A stretch of DNA of 64,000 bases from Pseudohalocynthiibacter aestuariivivens (GCF_018457175.1 NZ_JAGFNU010000009.1:62001-126000), one strand, 5' to 3'. Shown: positions 1-8,802, counted from the first letter of the stretch. Translations and numbers: made by a program. The notes: generated by a model not told the origin, from the letters alone.

Positions 1-70
1 AGGCTACTGAACAGCCGATTACGCCACCGCCGATGATAACCACGCGGGCCTTTGTGGGAAGAGTGCTCAT
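1..70 (-). CDS. FAD-dependent oxidoreductase, N-terminal fragment (cut by window edge)
   Basis: Only the first 23 codons are inside the window. They begin MSTLPTKARVVIIGGG, a dinucleotide-binding glycine motif, and closely resemble the start of the dimethylglycine dehydrogenase at 2534-4981 (MADIPAKARVAIIGGG). It is the last visible gene of the minus-strand betaine/dimethylglycine cluster, 96 bases downstream of the AraC-type regulator. By analogy it is probably a second DMGDH/sarcosine dehydrogenase-type flavoenzyme, perhaps the sarcosine step. The substrate cannot be told from this fragment. Confidence 0.75.
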   Translation of the reverse strand, partial: MSTLPTKARVVIIGGGVIGCSVA

Positions 71-166
71 TGTCTTTAAGTCTCCGAAGGAAGAGTCGCA
101 TTTATTTCACTATGGCACGGATTTTCGACGCAAAAGGCATGAAATACGCCAGCGAAATTCGGAAAT

Positions 167-1180
167 TCACACATTTGCCGGTTTAAAACATTTCGCGCGG
201 CGCTGTTTGCGAATGACAAACGGCGTGATACCGAAAAAGCTTTTGTAAAGACTCGAAAACCCGTTGGAAAAACCGCAGGCCAGGCCGACCTCACCTACGC
301 TGAGTGTGGTATTTAAAAGCAGGTTGTTTGCCTTGGCCAGACGCAGCTCTCGATAATAGGTGTTGGGCGTTGTGCCGAGAAAAGTGCGGAATTTACGCTC
401 CAGGGATCGGTTTGAAATTCCAAGCGCTGCGACCAATTCGCTGATCGGCAGGGGGTCCTCAATATTGGACTGCATTATCTCGATGCACTGATCAAGCTCA
501 CGATCCCCTGTTGTGGTACCCTGATCGCCGCCAAAGGGTTGCCGCGTGGAAAAATCGCGAATTTTTTCATGTAAGAAAATATTCGCAACGGTCATCAGAG
601 CAGCAGCAGAGATATGCCGACGTATCACCGCCAAAACAACGTCCAGCGTGGTGCTCATCCCGGCACAAGTCACAATCTGTCCATCCTCGCTGGCAATGGC
701 ATTATCAGCGTCAAACAGACCCATGCGTTCACGCAGGATAACAGAGTTTTCCCAATGTGTTGAAAGCTTGCTCGCGCTTTCGCCGCGTTGCTTGATATAG
801 CGGCTCGCAGCCTCTGCCAGAAGAAAGACCTGCGCGTTGCGGTAGGTATAGCTCGAAATGACCAACCCTAAAGAGAGCTCGGCACAATCAGGGTCACTGT
901 TGCCAATGATAAACGCATAGTCCGCAGCAGGTTTGTCGATGAAGGGTTCGGTATTCACAAATGCTTCGCTCAGGCTTTGAACCGGGCCGCCATTTTCTGA
1001 CCTGTAGGTCCAGCCAAATACAGGTGTTGCCAGCACCCGATTGGTCGTTCGCAAAGCGTCAACCACCGCTGCGGCTTCCGTCAGAACAAACCCATCAGAC
1101 ACAATCACATCGAAATGCCAAACGCGGTGATCTGACGCAGGCAGTGAATTACCTGAACGAGGCTGGCTTCGCGTGCTCAT
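167..1180 (-). CDS. GlxA-type AraC-family transcriptional regulator (GbdR-like)
   Basis: The protein has 337 residues and the layout of the GlxA/GbdR group: an N-terminal DJ-1/PfpI-like (class I amidotransferase-type) sensor domain (about residues 20-190) and a C-terminal AraC double helix-turn-helix (about 230-330, with ISNRSLERKFRTFLG and the second helix VGLACGFSNGFSSLYKSFFG). Proteins of this type include GbdR, which activates betaine and dimethylglycine catabolism. The gene lies 5 bases after the betaine-homocysteine methyltransferase-like gene and just before another flavoenzyme, so it is probably the local activator. The inducer is inferred from context only. Confidence 0.85.
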   Translation of the reverse strand: MSTRSQPRSGNSLPASDHRVWHFDVIVSDGFVLTEAAAVVDALRTTNRVLATPVFGWTYRSENGGPVQSLSEAFVNTEPFIDKPAADYAFIIGNSDPDCAELSLGLVISSYTYRNAQVFLLAEAASRYIKQRGESASKLSTHWENSVILRERMGLFDADNAIASEDGQIVTCAGMSTTLDVVLAVIRRHISAAALMTVANIFLHEKIRDFSTRQPFGGDQGTTTGDRELDQCIEIMQSNIEDPLPISELVAALGISNRSLERKFRTFLGTTPNTYYRELRLAKANNLLLNTTLSVGEVGLACGFSNGFSSLYKSFFGITPFVIRKQRRAKCFKPANV

Positions 1181-1185
1181 CTTAA

Positions 1186-2082
1186 TCAGACAATCTCATG
1201 GCCATCGGCCTTTAGCCGATGCGCCAGTTCCGCGATATGGGCTGGCCCAACCTCGCAACAACCACCAACAATTGTTGCACCCATGTCAACCCAGCACATC
1301 GCAAAATCAGCATATGCTACAGGGTCAAGATCAGTTCGCGCTTCAAGTACGTCAACTGTTGGGCGATCCTCCAAAAAAGCGTCGGAAATACGCGTAAAGC
1401 CGTTTGCGTAAGCGCCAAAGGGTTTGCCAAACCCCTTGATAATCTCGAGCGCAGTGGCCACGGCTTCTGGTCGTGAACAGTTCACCAAAACGGCTTCTGG
1501 TTGGTATTTTCCTACGACCTGCGCCAGTTCTTCGACGCCTTCGCCTGAACGCAGTTTGCTACCATCATCGTCGTCAACCGTTACCGATAACCAAACTGGT
1601 TTCCCGCTCTTCACCGCTGCGCGCATCGCGCCTTCTGCTTGTTCAACCGACGCCATCGTTTCAGCACTAAACAAATCGACTCGCGGCGCCATGATCTGCA
1701 CCAATTCGTCGTAGACACGTTCTGCTTCCTCAGGAGGGGGGCAGAGTTCTGGCCTGTATGAGGCCATAAGTGGCCCCAGCGCCCCGGCTATCCGCCCGGA
1801 ACCGTGCTTGCTTCGCGCAGCTTCTGCCTCACATAATGCACAATCCAAAAGTTCCGGCAGTTTATCCGCCATGCCTACGGGTTCCAGGCGGTCGCGCAAA
1901 ACAGTATAGGTATTCGTCGTGGCAATCGTCGCGCCAGCAGCGAAATAGTCGTTGTGCACATCCCCCACAATGCCCGGTTTTTCAATCATTACACTGGCAG
2001 ACCAAAGCGGCGTTGGCCGGTCTCCGGCGCGATGTACAATTTCCTGACCTATCGATCCATCCAACAAAGTAATCCTGCTCAT
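1186..2082 (-). CDS. Homocysteine S-methyltransferase family protein (betaine-homocysteine methyltransferase-like)
   Basis: A 298-residue TIM-barrel methyltransferase of the Pfam S-methyl_trans type. The three zinc-ligand cysteines of the family are visible: Cys202 (VLVNCSRPEA) and the Cys275-Cys276 pair in ATIVGGCCEVGP. The N-terminus carries the usual LLDGSIGQE segment. The expected reaction is transfer of a methyl group from glycine betaine (or another methyl donor) to homocysteine, giving methionine and dimethylglycine. It overlaps the preceding pyridoxamine-oxidase-like gene by ATGA and lies in one operon with dimethylglycine dehydrogenase, which would use its product. S-methylmethionine or dimethylsulfoniopropionate as donor cannot be excluded. 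Confidence 0.85.
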   Translation of the reverse strand: MSRITLLDGSIGQEIVHRAGDRPTPLWSASVMIEKPGIVGDVHNDYFAAGATIATTNTYTVLRDRLEPVGMADKLPELLDCALCEAEAARSKHGSGRIAGALGPLMASYRPELCPPPEEAERVYDELVQIMAPRVDLFSAETMASVEQAEGAMRAAVKSGKPVWLSVTVDDDDGSKLRSGEGVEELAQVVGKYQPEAVLVNCSRPEAVATALEIIKGFGKPFGAYANGFTRISDAFLEDRPTVDVLEARTDLDPVAYADFAMCWVDMGATIVGGCCEVGPAHIAELAHRLKADGHEIV

Positions 2083-2537
2083 GGGTAAATCTCCGCATAT
2101 TTGGCCTTGTAAAGCACGATCATATCTTCTTCCGTTGCGCCATCATCATAAGGCGGTGTCGTGAGCGGTTTAGCGTCTTCTACCGGGATCACGACAATCC
2201 GGTTCACCCTCTTTGCCAGATCACCCCAAAGAGTCTCCCATTCCGGATAAATCCGGGCAAACTCGTCCGACCCACTTTCAACAATCCGGGTCGTACCGCG
2301 CACCCGAACACCTTTCCGCTTCCACTGATCGACGAAATTCACTTCGACTTCTGCACAATGGCCAAGATTGGCGATTGTTTGCGGTGACCGGATTTCGCCA
2401 AAAGCTATCGTTTCTTCATCCAGTACAACAAATGTACCTTTCGGCGATAGGCTGGGGCGACCATCCGATGTAACAGTCGCAACAAACCCAAGTCGGAAGG
2501 TTTCTATAACCCCCCGTGAAAACGCGTTTAGCTTCAC
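2079..2537 (-). CDS. Pyridoxamine 5'-phosphate oxidase family (flavin-nucleotide-binding) protein
   Basis: A 152-residue split-barrel FMN-binding-fold protein, with the N-terminal GFVATVTSDGRPSLSPKG strand pair and SPQTIANL region of the PNPOx-like family. A GTG start overlapping the stop codon of the dimethylglycine dehydrogenase gene (GTGA) is chosen; a longer upstream frame exists but would run far into that gene. It sits between the dehydrogenase and methyltransferase genes, translationally coupled at both ends, which suggests a role in the same pathway, perhaps flavin or redox handling. Substrate unknown. It is not the vitamin B6 enzyme PdxH, which is longer and has a dedicated C-terminal segment. 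Confidence 0.8.
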   Translation of the reverse strand: MKLNAFSRGVIETFRLGFVATVTSDGRPSLSPKGTFVVLDEETIAFGEIRSPQTIANLGHCAEVEVNFVDQWKRKGVRVRGTTRIVESGSDEFARIYPEWETLWGDLAKRVNRIVVIPVEDAKPLTTPPYDDGATEEDMIVLYKAKYAEIYP

Positions 2538-4981
2538 GCCCGCAGCCTTTCGTTTGCTGAATCCCAAAGCGGCTCTTCCTTTTGAACGACCGCACGGCAT
2601 CGCTCACCGTATATTTCGACTTCGAGCTCGGTTCCGGGCGCCGCAAGATCTATCTGCACCATACCAAGCGCAATCGAGGCATTCACGCGATATCCCCACG
2701 CACCCGACGTGGTTTCACCAACGACCTTTCCATCGTGCCAGATCGTTGACATGTAAGGTGCATCCGCTTTGCCAGCATCTACGACTAGCGTAACAAAGGA
2801 TTTTTTCACGCCCTGCTGTTTCTCTGAAAGGATAGCGGCTTTGCCCGGGAAATCCTGCGGCTTGTCGAGCTTTACGAAACGCTCCAGCCCACCTTCAAGC
2901 AGCGAATAGTCAGTGGACAGATCGGCTTTCCATGCGCGATAGCCTTTTTCCAGCCGCATCGAATTCAACGCATACATACCGAAGGGTTTGGCTCCACCAT
3001 CAAGGATCGCATCATAGATCGCAGGCATATGTTCGTTCAGCGCGTGGACTTCCCAACCCAACTCGCCTGCAAAGGATACACGGATGAGAAAAGCCGGCTG
3101 CCCCGCTACCGTGGCCGCCTGATGGGTCAGCCACCCTGTTGACAGATCTGCGTCGGTCAATTCGGTCAGGATGTCGCGCGACTTTGGTCCGGTTACAATC
3201 AGCGTATCGCGGGTTGTGGTCACATCTTCGACGGTCACACCTTTGGGCATCGCGTTCACAAGAATATCTCGATCATGCCACTGCGCGGTTGCCGCAGTGA
3301 TCATCAAGAACTCGTTCTCGCCCGTTCGAATGCAGGACATCTCGGTCAGGATTCGGCCCCGGCTGTCAGAAATATAGACGAGGTTGATCCTGCCCACCTT
3401 GGGCAACCCCCCGCTAACCAGCCCCCGCAACGCTTCGGCAGCCCCGTCACCACGCAACTTAAAGCGCGAGAAGCCGGGAAGGTCGAGCACACCGCAATTG
3501 TCGCGAACGTTCTCGCATTCTTCCTTGATGCGTTGCTCCCACGGGCCAGAGCGGTTCCATGTGTGGGTTGCCTCCAACGAGGTATCGTCACCGTCTTTAG
3601 CAAACCAGTTGGCACGCTCCCAACCGTTATAGGCGCCCATCACGCCACCCAATTTCTTGATCTTAGCGTGCACAGGCGACAGCTTTTTGTTGCGGCCCGC
3701 AGGCCATTCGTGATGCGGGAAATGCATGGCGTATTCATTGCCGTATGTCTCCATCCCCTTTTGCACGCAATAGTCGTGGTCCGTGTAATCTGTATAGCGA
3801 CGAGGATCGACAGCCCACATGTCCCATTCGGTGTAACCATCGATGATCCACTCGGCCATGCATTTACCCGCGCCACCACCCTGAGCAATTCCAAAAGTGA
3901 AGGAATGCGCCTCGAACGCGTTTTTCACACCCGGCATCGGGCCGAGCATCGGCAATCCGTCAGGGGCATAAGGGATCGGGCCGTTGATGACACGGTTGAC
4001 ACCAGACGTCCCCAGCAACGGCACCCGTGCCATAGCATCTTCGATATGCCATTCGATACGATCGAGGTCATCGGGATAAAGCTGAAACGAAAAATCCTCG
4101 GGCATCGGGTCAGCCGGATCCTCCCACGCGGCTTTACAGGTGTCTTCATACGGACCGAGGTTGAAACCATTCTTCTCCTGGCGAAGATAATAAGAGGTGT
4201 CCACATCGCGCAGCAGCGGCAGCTTGCGACCATTTTCCTTGGACCACTCGATGATCTCAGGCACCTCTTCCGACAGCAGGTACTGGTGGCTCATCACCAT
4301 CATCGGAACTTCGCGACCACCGTAAGGCTCAAAAAATTTACCAACACGCTGAGCGTAGTACCCAGCAGCATTGACCACATAGTCGCATTCGATGTCACCC
4401 TTATCGGTATGCACGATCCATGTATCATCTTGCTTTTGGGTTACACCGGTCGCCGGGCAGAAACGGATAATCTTCTGCCCCATATCGCGCGCGCCCTTGG
4501 CCAGCGCCTGAGTAAGCTGCGCTGGATCGATGTCGCCATCCTCCGGATCAAAGAGAACACCCGCAAGATCGTGCGTTTCCAGGAACGGATAGCGCTCCTT
4601 GGCTTGGCCGGGCGTCAGAATTTCAATATCTATGCCCTGGTAGCGGCCCATCGCTGCGGCACGTTCGAACTCCTGCATCCGCTCTTTACTATGTGCCAGA
4701 CGAAGTGAACCAGTCTGGTGATAATTCATCGGATAATCAACTTCTTCACCCAAACGCGAATACAACTCAGTCGAGTAACGCTGCATGTTCATGATTGACC
4801 AGCTTGTGGAGAACGTTGGCACGTTCCCGGCAGCATGCCATGTTGAGCCTGCTGTCAGCTCGTTCTTTTCTAGCAAAACACAATCGGTCCATCCCGCTTT
4901 TGCCAGATGATACAGGGTAGATGCGCCAACGACGCCGCCGCCAATGATGGCCACGCGGGCCTTTGCTGGAATGTCTGCCAT
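2534..4981 (-). CDS. Dimethylglycine dehydrogenase-type FAD/folate enzyme
   Basis: This 815-residue fusion has an N-terminal FAD-dependent amine oxidoreductase domain (GGGVVGAS at residues 14-21; about 1-400) followed by glycine-cleavage T-protein (GcvT) folate-binding domains (about 430-800). GSTWHAAG near residue 49 matches the segment where the mitochondrial enzyme attaches FAD covalently to histidine. This architecture demethylates dimethylglycine or sarcosine and passes the C1 unit to tetrahydrofolate. The neighbours agree: a betaine-homocysteine methyltransferase-like protein makes dimethylglycine, and a GFA protein could trap released formaldehyde. Sarcosine is the main alternative substrate. 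Confidence 0.88.
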   Translation of the reverse strand: MADIPAKARVAIIGGGVVGASTLYHLAKAGWTDCVLLEKNELTAGSTWHAAGNVPTFSTSWSIMNMQRYSTELYSRLGEEVDYPMNYHQTGSLRLAHSKERMQEFERAAAMGRYQGIDIEILTPGQAKERYPFLETHDLAGVLFDPEDGDIDPAQLTQALAKGARDMGQKIIRFCPATGVTQKQDDTWIVHTDKGDIECDYVVNAAGYYAQRVGKFFEPYGGREVPMMVMSHQYLLSEEVPEIIEWSKENGRKLPLLRDVDTSYYLRQEKNGFNLGPYEDTCKAAWEDPADPMPEDFSFQLYPDDLDRIEWHIEDAMARVPLLGTSGVNRVINGPIPYAPDGLPMLGPMPGVKNAFEAHSFTFGIAQGGGAGKCMAEWIIDGYTEWDMWAVDPRRYTDYTDHDYCVQKGMETYGNEYAMHFPHHEWPAGRNKKLSPVHAKIKKLGGVMGAYNGWERANWFAKDGDDTSLEATHTWNRSGPWEQRIKEECENVRDNCGVLDLPGFSRFKLRGDGAAEALRGLVSGGLPKVGRINLVYISDSRGRILTEMSCIRTGENEFLMITAATAQWHDRDILVNAMPKGVTVEDVTTTRDTLIVTGPKSRDILTELTDADLSTGWLTHQAATVAGQPAFLIRVSFAGELGWEVHALNEHMPAIYDAILDGGAKPFGMYALNSMRLEKGYRAWKADLSTDYSLLEGGLERFVKLDKPQDFPGKAAILSEKQQGVKKSFVTLVVDAGKADAPYMSTIWHDGKVVGETTSGAWGYRVNASIALGMVQIDLAAPGTELEVEIYGERCRAVVQKEEPLWDSANERLRA

Positions 4982-4992
4982 GGTTCGTCTCC

Positions 4993-5376
4993 TTAATATC
5001 TGTCGATCTGCGTTTCGCGATCGGGAATGTCGTAGTAATTGCCTTTGTCTTGGACAAAGATGTGCTTTTCGGTGTGCAGGCTTGTCGGACTGTCGAGTGT
5101 TCCCGCACCAATAGAAATTCGACCTTCACCATCCATTTCGTAAAACAGGCTCGCACCACATTCGGTACAGAATGCGCGACGCGCAAAACCAGAGGAGCGA
5201 TACCATTTCAGACCATCAGATTTTGTAATATTCAACACCTCTGACGGAACTGAAGTCGCCGCCCAGAAATGGCCACTTGTCTTGCGGCATTGGGTACAGT
5301 GGCAGGCTACTACAGGTCGCATTTCCCCTGTCGCCTCATAGGTCACAGCACCGCATTCACAGGAACCCTTATGCAT
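4993..5376 (-). CDS. GFA family protein (glutathione-dependent formaldehyde-activating enzyme / CENP-V fold)
   Basis: A 127-residue protein with the zinc-cysteine pattern of the GFA family: Cys6 and Cys8 (CECG), Cys25, Cys27 and Cys30 (CHCTQC), and Cys70 and Cys73 (CTEC). GFA proteins are linked to glutathione-dependent formaldehyde handling, though many members lack a proven reaction. It ends 11 bases before the dimethylglycine dehydrogenase gene, whose oxidative demethylation can release formaldehyde, so a detoxifying role fits. Its ATG overlaps the stop of the LysE gene by one base (TAATG). Confidence 0.85.
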   Translation of the reverse strand: MHKGSCECGAVTYEATGEMRPVVACHCTQCRKTSGHFWAATSVPSEVLNITKSDGLKWYRSSGFARRAFCTECGASLFYEMDGEGRISIGAGTLDSPTSLHTEKHIFVQDKGNYYDIPDRETQIDRY

Positions 5377-6005
5377 TATCCCCTCCCCAATTGCGGGGCA
5401 GTCGCAGTGCCCAGAAAAATGCCATAAACGATAAAACAGGCAGCCATTGTGCGGCGAAACCAGACGTTCAGAACAGCCCCTATCGCGAGCCGGCCCAATC
5501 CAGAGCCAAGCGCAGTGTAGCTACAATAGCTGAGCGCAGTGATCGTGAGCGCTGTCGGCATGATCCACATCATCTGATCCCAGATGGGCACATCCGGTTG
5601 CACAAACTGCGAAAATGCAGCCAGATACCCCGCCACACTTTTCGCGTTGATCGTGGCGATCAAAAACGCCTTCCAAAACACAGAACGCGCGGGGCGTCCA
5701 TCTGCCGTCACAGGTTGACCGGCATTCATCCAGCTGCGAATGCCAAGATAGATCAGAAACCCGGCCCCCAACATCTTTACCCAGAAAAAGGCCGTTGGGG
5801 ATGCCGCGATCAATGCCGTGATACCCAACGCTGACAGCACCAAAAACAGCACAGCCTGGCATAAGATAGCAGCAACTCCCGGCAAAGCTCGCCTAAACCC
5901 CAGCGCCATACCGTTGGAAATGCAATTCACCGCATTCGGCCCGGGCGTCACAACAAAGACGACCCAAAACAGTGCAAATATGGTCCACGCCTGAAAGCTC
6001 ATCAT
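5376..6005 (-). CDS. LysE/RhtB-family amino-acid exporter
   Basis: 209 residues, strongly hydrophobic with about six predicted membrane spans. The N-terminus FVVTPGPNAVNCISNGMALG carries the PGPN signature and glycine-rich first loop of the LysE/RhtB family. These inner-membrane carriers export amino acids and derivatives. It is coupled to the GFA gene downstream and lies 5 bases after the XRE regulator, so export of an amino acid or methylated-amine intermediate from the pathway is a reasonable inference. The substrate cannot be read from sequence. Confidence 0.85.
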   Translation of the reverse strand: MMSFQAWTIFALFWVVFVVTPGPNAVNCISNGMALGFRRALPGVAAILCQAVLFLVLSALGITALIAASPTAFFWVKMLGAGFLIYLGIRSWMNAGQPVTADGRPARSVFWKAFLIATINAKSVAGYLAAFSQFVQPDVPIWDQMMWIMPTALTITALSYCSYTALGSGLGRLAIGAVLNVWFRRTMAACFIVYGIFLGTATAPQLGRG

Positions 6006-6010
6006 CGCCC

Positions 6011-6583
6011 CTAGTAGACCGGTGGAGCGATCACCCAGATCGCAACTGCAGGCTCATCATAAGGGTTGATCCAGCGATGAGGCTCACCCCGAATTCGGAA
6101 ACTGTCGCCAGCGTAAACGGTGAAAAACCGACCGCCGATCCACAAATCAAGCTTGCCGGAAATCAGATAAGCCACTTCCTGCGTTGGGCGTGTGATAATA
6201 TCTTTGACCTCTGAATGTGGCTCGAACGTTGAATGGACAACTTCAAAATCATCAGTCAAATCGGGTGAAAGCAACTCCTCACTAAGCCCGGCTTTGTTGA
6301 TGCCAATTTCGCGTCGGGCTCCTTTGCGTACAATGAACCCCTGCTCATCCACAGGAACATTTACATGTCCGAACAACATCGAAATTGGCACACCCAAGAC
6401 AGACGCAATTTCCCGCAGATCCGTCACGGACGGCTCAGACAAATCCCGCTCCACCTGCGACAGCCACCCAACAGACCGCCTCAAGACCTCGGCCAACTCG
6501 GTCAACGTCATGCCGCGTGCTTTTCGTAAGGTACGCAGATCCGCACCAAGACTTTTGGCTTGAAATGAATCAGAGTGCAGCAC
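6011..6583 (-). CDS. XRE-family regulator with C-terminal cupin domain
   Basis: 190 residues: an N-terminal lambda-repressor-type helix-turn-helix (about 11-66, LRKARGMTLTELAEVLRRSV and WLSQVERDLSEPSV) and a C-terminal cupin barrel (about 115-185, ending RGEPHRWINPYDEPAVAIWV). This HTH-cupin class usually controls amine or amino-acid metabolism, with a small ligand in the cupin. It is the first gene of the minus-strand cluster, 5 bases ahead of the exporter, and a short palindrome lies just upstream, so it probably regulates itself and the operon. Repressor or activator is not known. Confidence 0.85.
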   Translation of the reverse strand: MLHSDSFQAKSLGADLRTLRKARGMTLTELAEVLRRSVGWLSQVERDLSEPSVTDLREIASVLGVPISMLFGHVNVPVDEQGFIVRKGARREIGINKAGLSEELLSPDLTDDFEVVHSTFEPHSEVKDIITRPTQEVAYLISGKLDLWIGGRFFTVYAGDSFRIRGEPHRWINPYDEPAVAIWVIAPPVY

Positions 6584-6600
6584 GGGTCATGAAACCTTTG

Positions 6601-6613
6601 GTGAAATTTTCAC
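6601..6613. promoter_or_regulatory. Short palindrome upstream of the XRE-cupin regulator
   Basis: GTGAAA-T-TTTCAC is a 13-base inverted repeat whose nearest end is 18 bases upstream of the regulator start codon. Another TTTCAC half site follows at about 6620. The position and symmetry suit an operator for the XRE-family dimer encoded next to it. This is inference from symmetry and location. Confidence 0.4.
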
Positions 6614-6707
6614 TGTTTTTTTCACGATGCAATAAAGTACTGAGTCGACGCAAGCGAAAAATGCATCTCACCAGTTTCCAGAAATATCCCCGCCGGAGGC
6701 TCCTGCG

Positions 6708-7160
6708 CTAAACCCTGAACACAGAGTTCAATATTTGCCCTATTTGCTCGGCGTCGTAAGTCGTGAAAGTGTTGGGCTGATCGCTGTCAATGTCAAACAC
6801 CCCCAACAAATTTCCCGAGGCTCCCCAGACAGGAAGCACGATTTCTGAACGCGTTGAAGACGCACAGGCAATATGACCCGGGAAAGCATCAACATCCGCC
6901 ACGAGTTGCACCTGACCTGTGCGCGCTGCAGCCCCACACACCCCGCGCGTGAACGGAATAACGAGACACCCGTGCCCGCCCTGATAGGGCCCAATTTTCA
7001 GGATCTCATCACCTACATTCCTGTAAAAACCCGTCCAGTTGAACCTGGCGTCAGAATGATGAATCTCGCAGGCGACCGTTGCCATGAGCGAGACAACATC
7101 CGTCTCGCCCTCCGTCAAGCTAGCTATTGTTTTTGCAAGTGTTGTGTAATCCGCTCTCAT
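6708..7160 (-). CDS. msrC: Free methionine-(R)-sulfoxide reductase (GAF domain)
   Basis: A 150-residue single GAF domain with the fRMsr hallmarks: FNWTGFYR, GPYQGGHGC, GVCGAA and FPGHIAC. Cysteines at 65, 75 and 99 keep the 10- and 24-residue spacing of the three functional cysteines of E. coli MsrC (84, 94, 118). It reduces the R-epimer of free methionine sulfoxide in the cytoplasm with thioredoxin as reductant. Its ATG overlaps the thiolase stop (ATGA), so the two are co-translated, although no metabolic link is evident. Confidence 0.9.
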   Translation of the reverse strand: MRADYTTLAKTIASLTEGETDVVSLMATVACEIHHSDARFNWTGFYRNVGDEILKIGPYQGGHGCLVIPFTRGVCGAAARTGQVQLVADVDAFPGHIACASSTRSEIVLPVWGASGNLLGVFDIDSDQPNTFTTYDAEQIGQILNSVFRV

Positions 7161-8335
7161 GGACGCTCAATCGCGATGGCAGTCCCTTCGCCACCGCCAA
7201 TACAAATCGCCGCAACACCGCGTTTAAGATCGCGTTTTTCCATCGCATTGAGGAGGGTCACGATAATGCGCGCACCAGACGCGCCAATCGGGTGGCCCAA
7301 TGCACAGGCACCACCGTTTACATTCATTTTCTCACGCAGGATGCCCATTTCACGCATGAATGCCATCGGTACAACTGCAAAAGCTTCGTTAACTTCCCAA
7401 AGTTCCACTTCATCTACAGACCAGCCGATCTGATCGAGAAGCTTCTTGGTCGCTGCAACCGGGGCTGTCGTGAACCATTCGGGTTCTTGCGCGTGGCTCG
7501 TTTTGCCGACAATCCGCGCACGAATATTCAAGCCAGCCTCTTTCGCTGCGTCTGAGCTTGCGATGACAAGCGCTGCAGCACCGTCAGAGATGGACGAGGA
7601 ATTCGCTGCCGTCACTGTTCCCTCGTTCCGAAAGGCTGGTTTTAGCTGTGGGATTTTTTCGGGTCGCGCCTTTGCGGGTTGTTCGTCCTCATCAATAACG
7701 ATGTCGCCTTTACGGGTTTTCACGGTTACCGCTGCAATCTCTCCTTCAAATGCGCCAGAGGATTGCGCATTTAAAGAATTTGAAAGTGACCTGAGCGCAT
7801 ATTCATCCTGTGCTTCGCGCGTGAACTGGTATTTTTCAGCGCAGTCCTCTGCAAAAGTTCCCATAAGGCGACCCTTGTCATACGCGTCTTCCAGACCATC
7901 CAGAAACATTGAATCCTGCACGCTTTGGTGACCTATCCGGGCACCACCTCGCATTTTCGGCAATAGGTAAGGTGCGTTGGTCATACTCTCCATCCCACCT
8001 GCAACCATGATGCCTGTCTGACCGGTCGCGATCTGATCAGCCGCCATCATCACCGCTTTCATCCCGGAGCCGCACATTTTATTTAGGGTTGTGGCTGGCA
8101 CCGTCTTGTCCAGCCCCCCTGCGAACCCGGCCTGACGTGCAGGCGCCTGACCCTGCCCAGCAGGTAAAACGCACCCCATCAAAAGTTCTTCTACCGATTG
8201 TGGTGAAGCCTTCGCATTTACGAGTGCAGCGCTGATCGCGGCGCCTCCCAAAACAGAGGCTTCCACACTATCAAAGACACCTTGAAAACCACCCATAGGC
8301 GTGCGCGCAGCACCTGCGATAACGACGTCTTTCAC
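7157..8335 (-). CDS. Acetyl-CoA C-acetyltransferase (thiolase)
   Basis: 392 residues, normal thiolase length. Both thiolase halves are present, with the nucleophile cysteine in LNKMCGSGMKAVM (about residue 88), the histidine of GHPIGASGAR, and the C-terminal catalytic cysteine in CIGGGEG. It condenses two acetyl-CoA to acetoacetyl-CoA or runs in reverse in beta-oxidation. No phaB or other polyhydroxybutyrate gene is adjacent, so a biosynthetic or degradative role is undecided. The downstream partner is msrC, overlapping by four bases. Confidence 0.9.
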   Translation of the reverse strand: MKDVVIAGAARTPMGGFQGVFDSVEASVLGGAAISAALVNAKASPQSVEELLMGCVLPAGQGQAPARQAGFAGGLDKTVPATTLNKMCGSGMKAVMMAADQIATGQTGIMVAGGMESMTNAPYLLPKMRGGARIGHQSVQDSMFLDGLEDAYDKGRLMGTFAEDCAEKYQFTREAQDEYALRSLSNSLNAQSSGAFEGEIAAVTVKTRKGDIVIDEDEQPAKARPEKIPQLKPAFRNEGTVTAANSSSISDGAAALVIASSDAAKEAGLNIRARIVGKTSHAQEPEWFTTAPVAATKKLLDQIGWSVDEVELWEVNEAFAVVPMAFMREMGILREKMNVNGGACALGHPIGASGARIIVTLLNAMEKRDLKRGVAAICIGGGEGTAIAIERP

Positions 8336-8436
8336 GATAAAACCCTTCTTATTCTCAGTTCATTTCTACTCGCTTACATACCGAATGGTAAGGATTGGCG
8401 TCTAGTCTGCATCGGCACTTCTTGATGGGGAACTCG

Positions 8437-8778
8437 ATGAATCTAGTCGCTGAAGAAAAAAACGGTGTCTTATTGATCACCTTTCGTGAAAACAGACTGG
8501 ATGCAGCCAGCGCAATTCAGTTCAAAGACAGAATGCGGGAACTGACACAAACCGCGCCAGACCGGGTGGTCTTGGATATGTCACTTGTCAGTTTTCTGGA
8601 CAGCAGCGGACTCGGCGCGATTGTGGCGGTGCTGAAAAAAATCAAACAAGGTACGTCGATGGAGTTGGCTGACCTGACCCCAACCGTGCAAAAAGTGTTT
8701 CACCTGACCCGGATGGATACAATCTTTAAGATCCATCCAAATACTGAAGTTGCATTGAACCAGAATCATGTCCTGTGA
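8437..8778 (+). CDS. STAS-domain anti-sigma factor antagonist
   Basis: A 113-residue single STAS domain. The phosphoacceptor region SFLDSSGLGAIVAV matches the SpoIIAA/RsbV serine loop. The ATG at 8437 is chosen because a GGGGA ribosome-binding site (8427-8431) precedes it; in-frame TTG and ATG codons upstream (8395, 8425) fit less well. It should bind the HATPase protein encoded next, releasing that protein's target when unphosphorylated. The two genes are separated by 24 bases and are probably one transcript. No sigma factor or PP2C phosphatase is nearby. Confidence 0.85.
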   Translation: MNLVAEEKNGVLLITFRENRLDAASAIQFKDRMRELTQTAPDRVVLDMSLVSFLDSSGLGAIVAVLKKIKQGTSMELADLTPTVQKVFHLTRMDTIFKIHPNTEVALNQNHVL

Positions 8779-8802
8779 AAAGACATATGGGTTTCTTAGG
8801 GT

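Noticed and set aside
3275-4708. 477-codon plus-strand open frame inside the dimethylglycine dehydrogenase gene
   Set aside because: Antisense shadow of a long GC-rich gene; no family features and the opposite strand is clearly coding.
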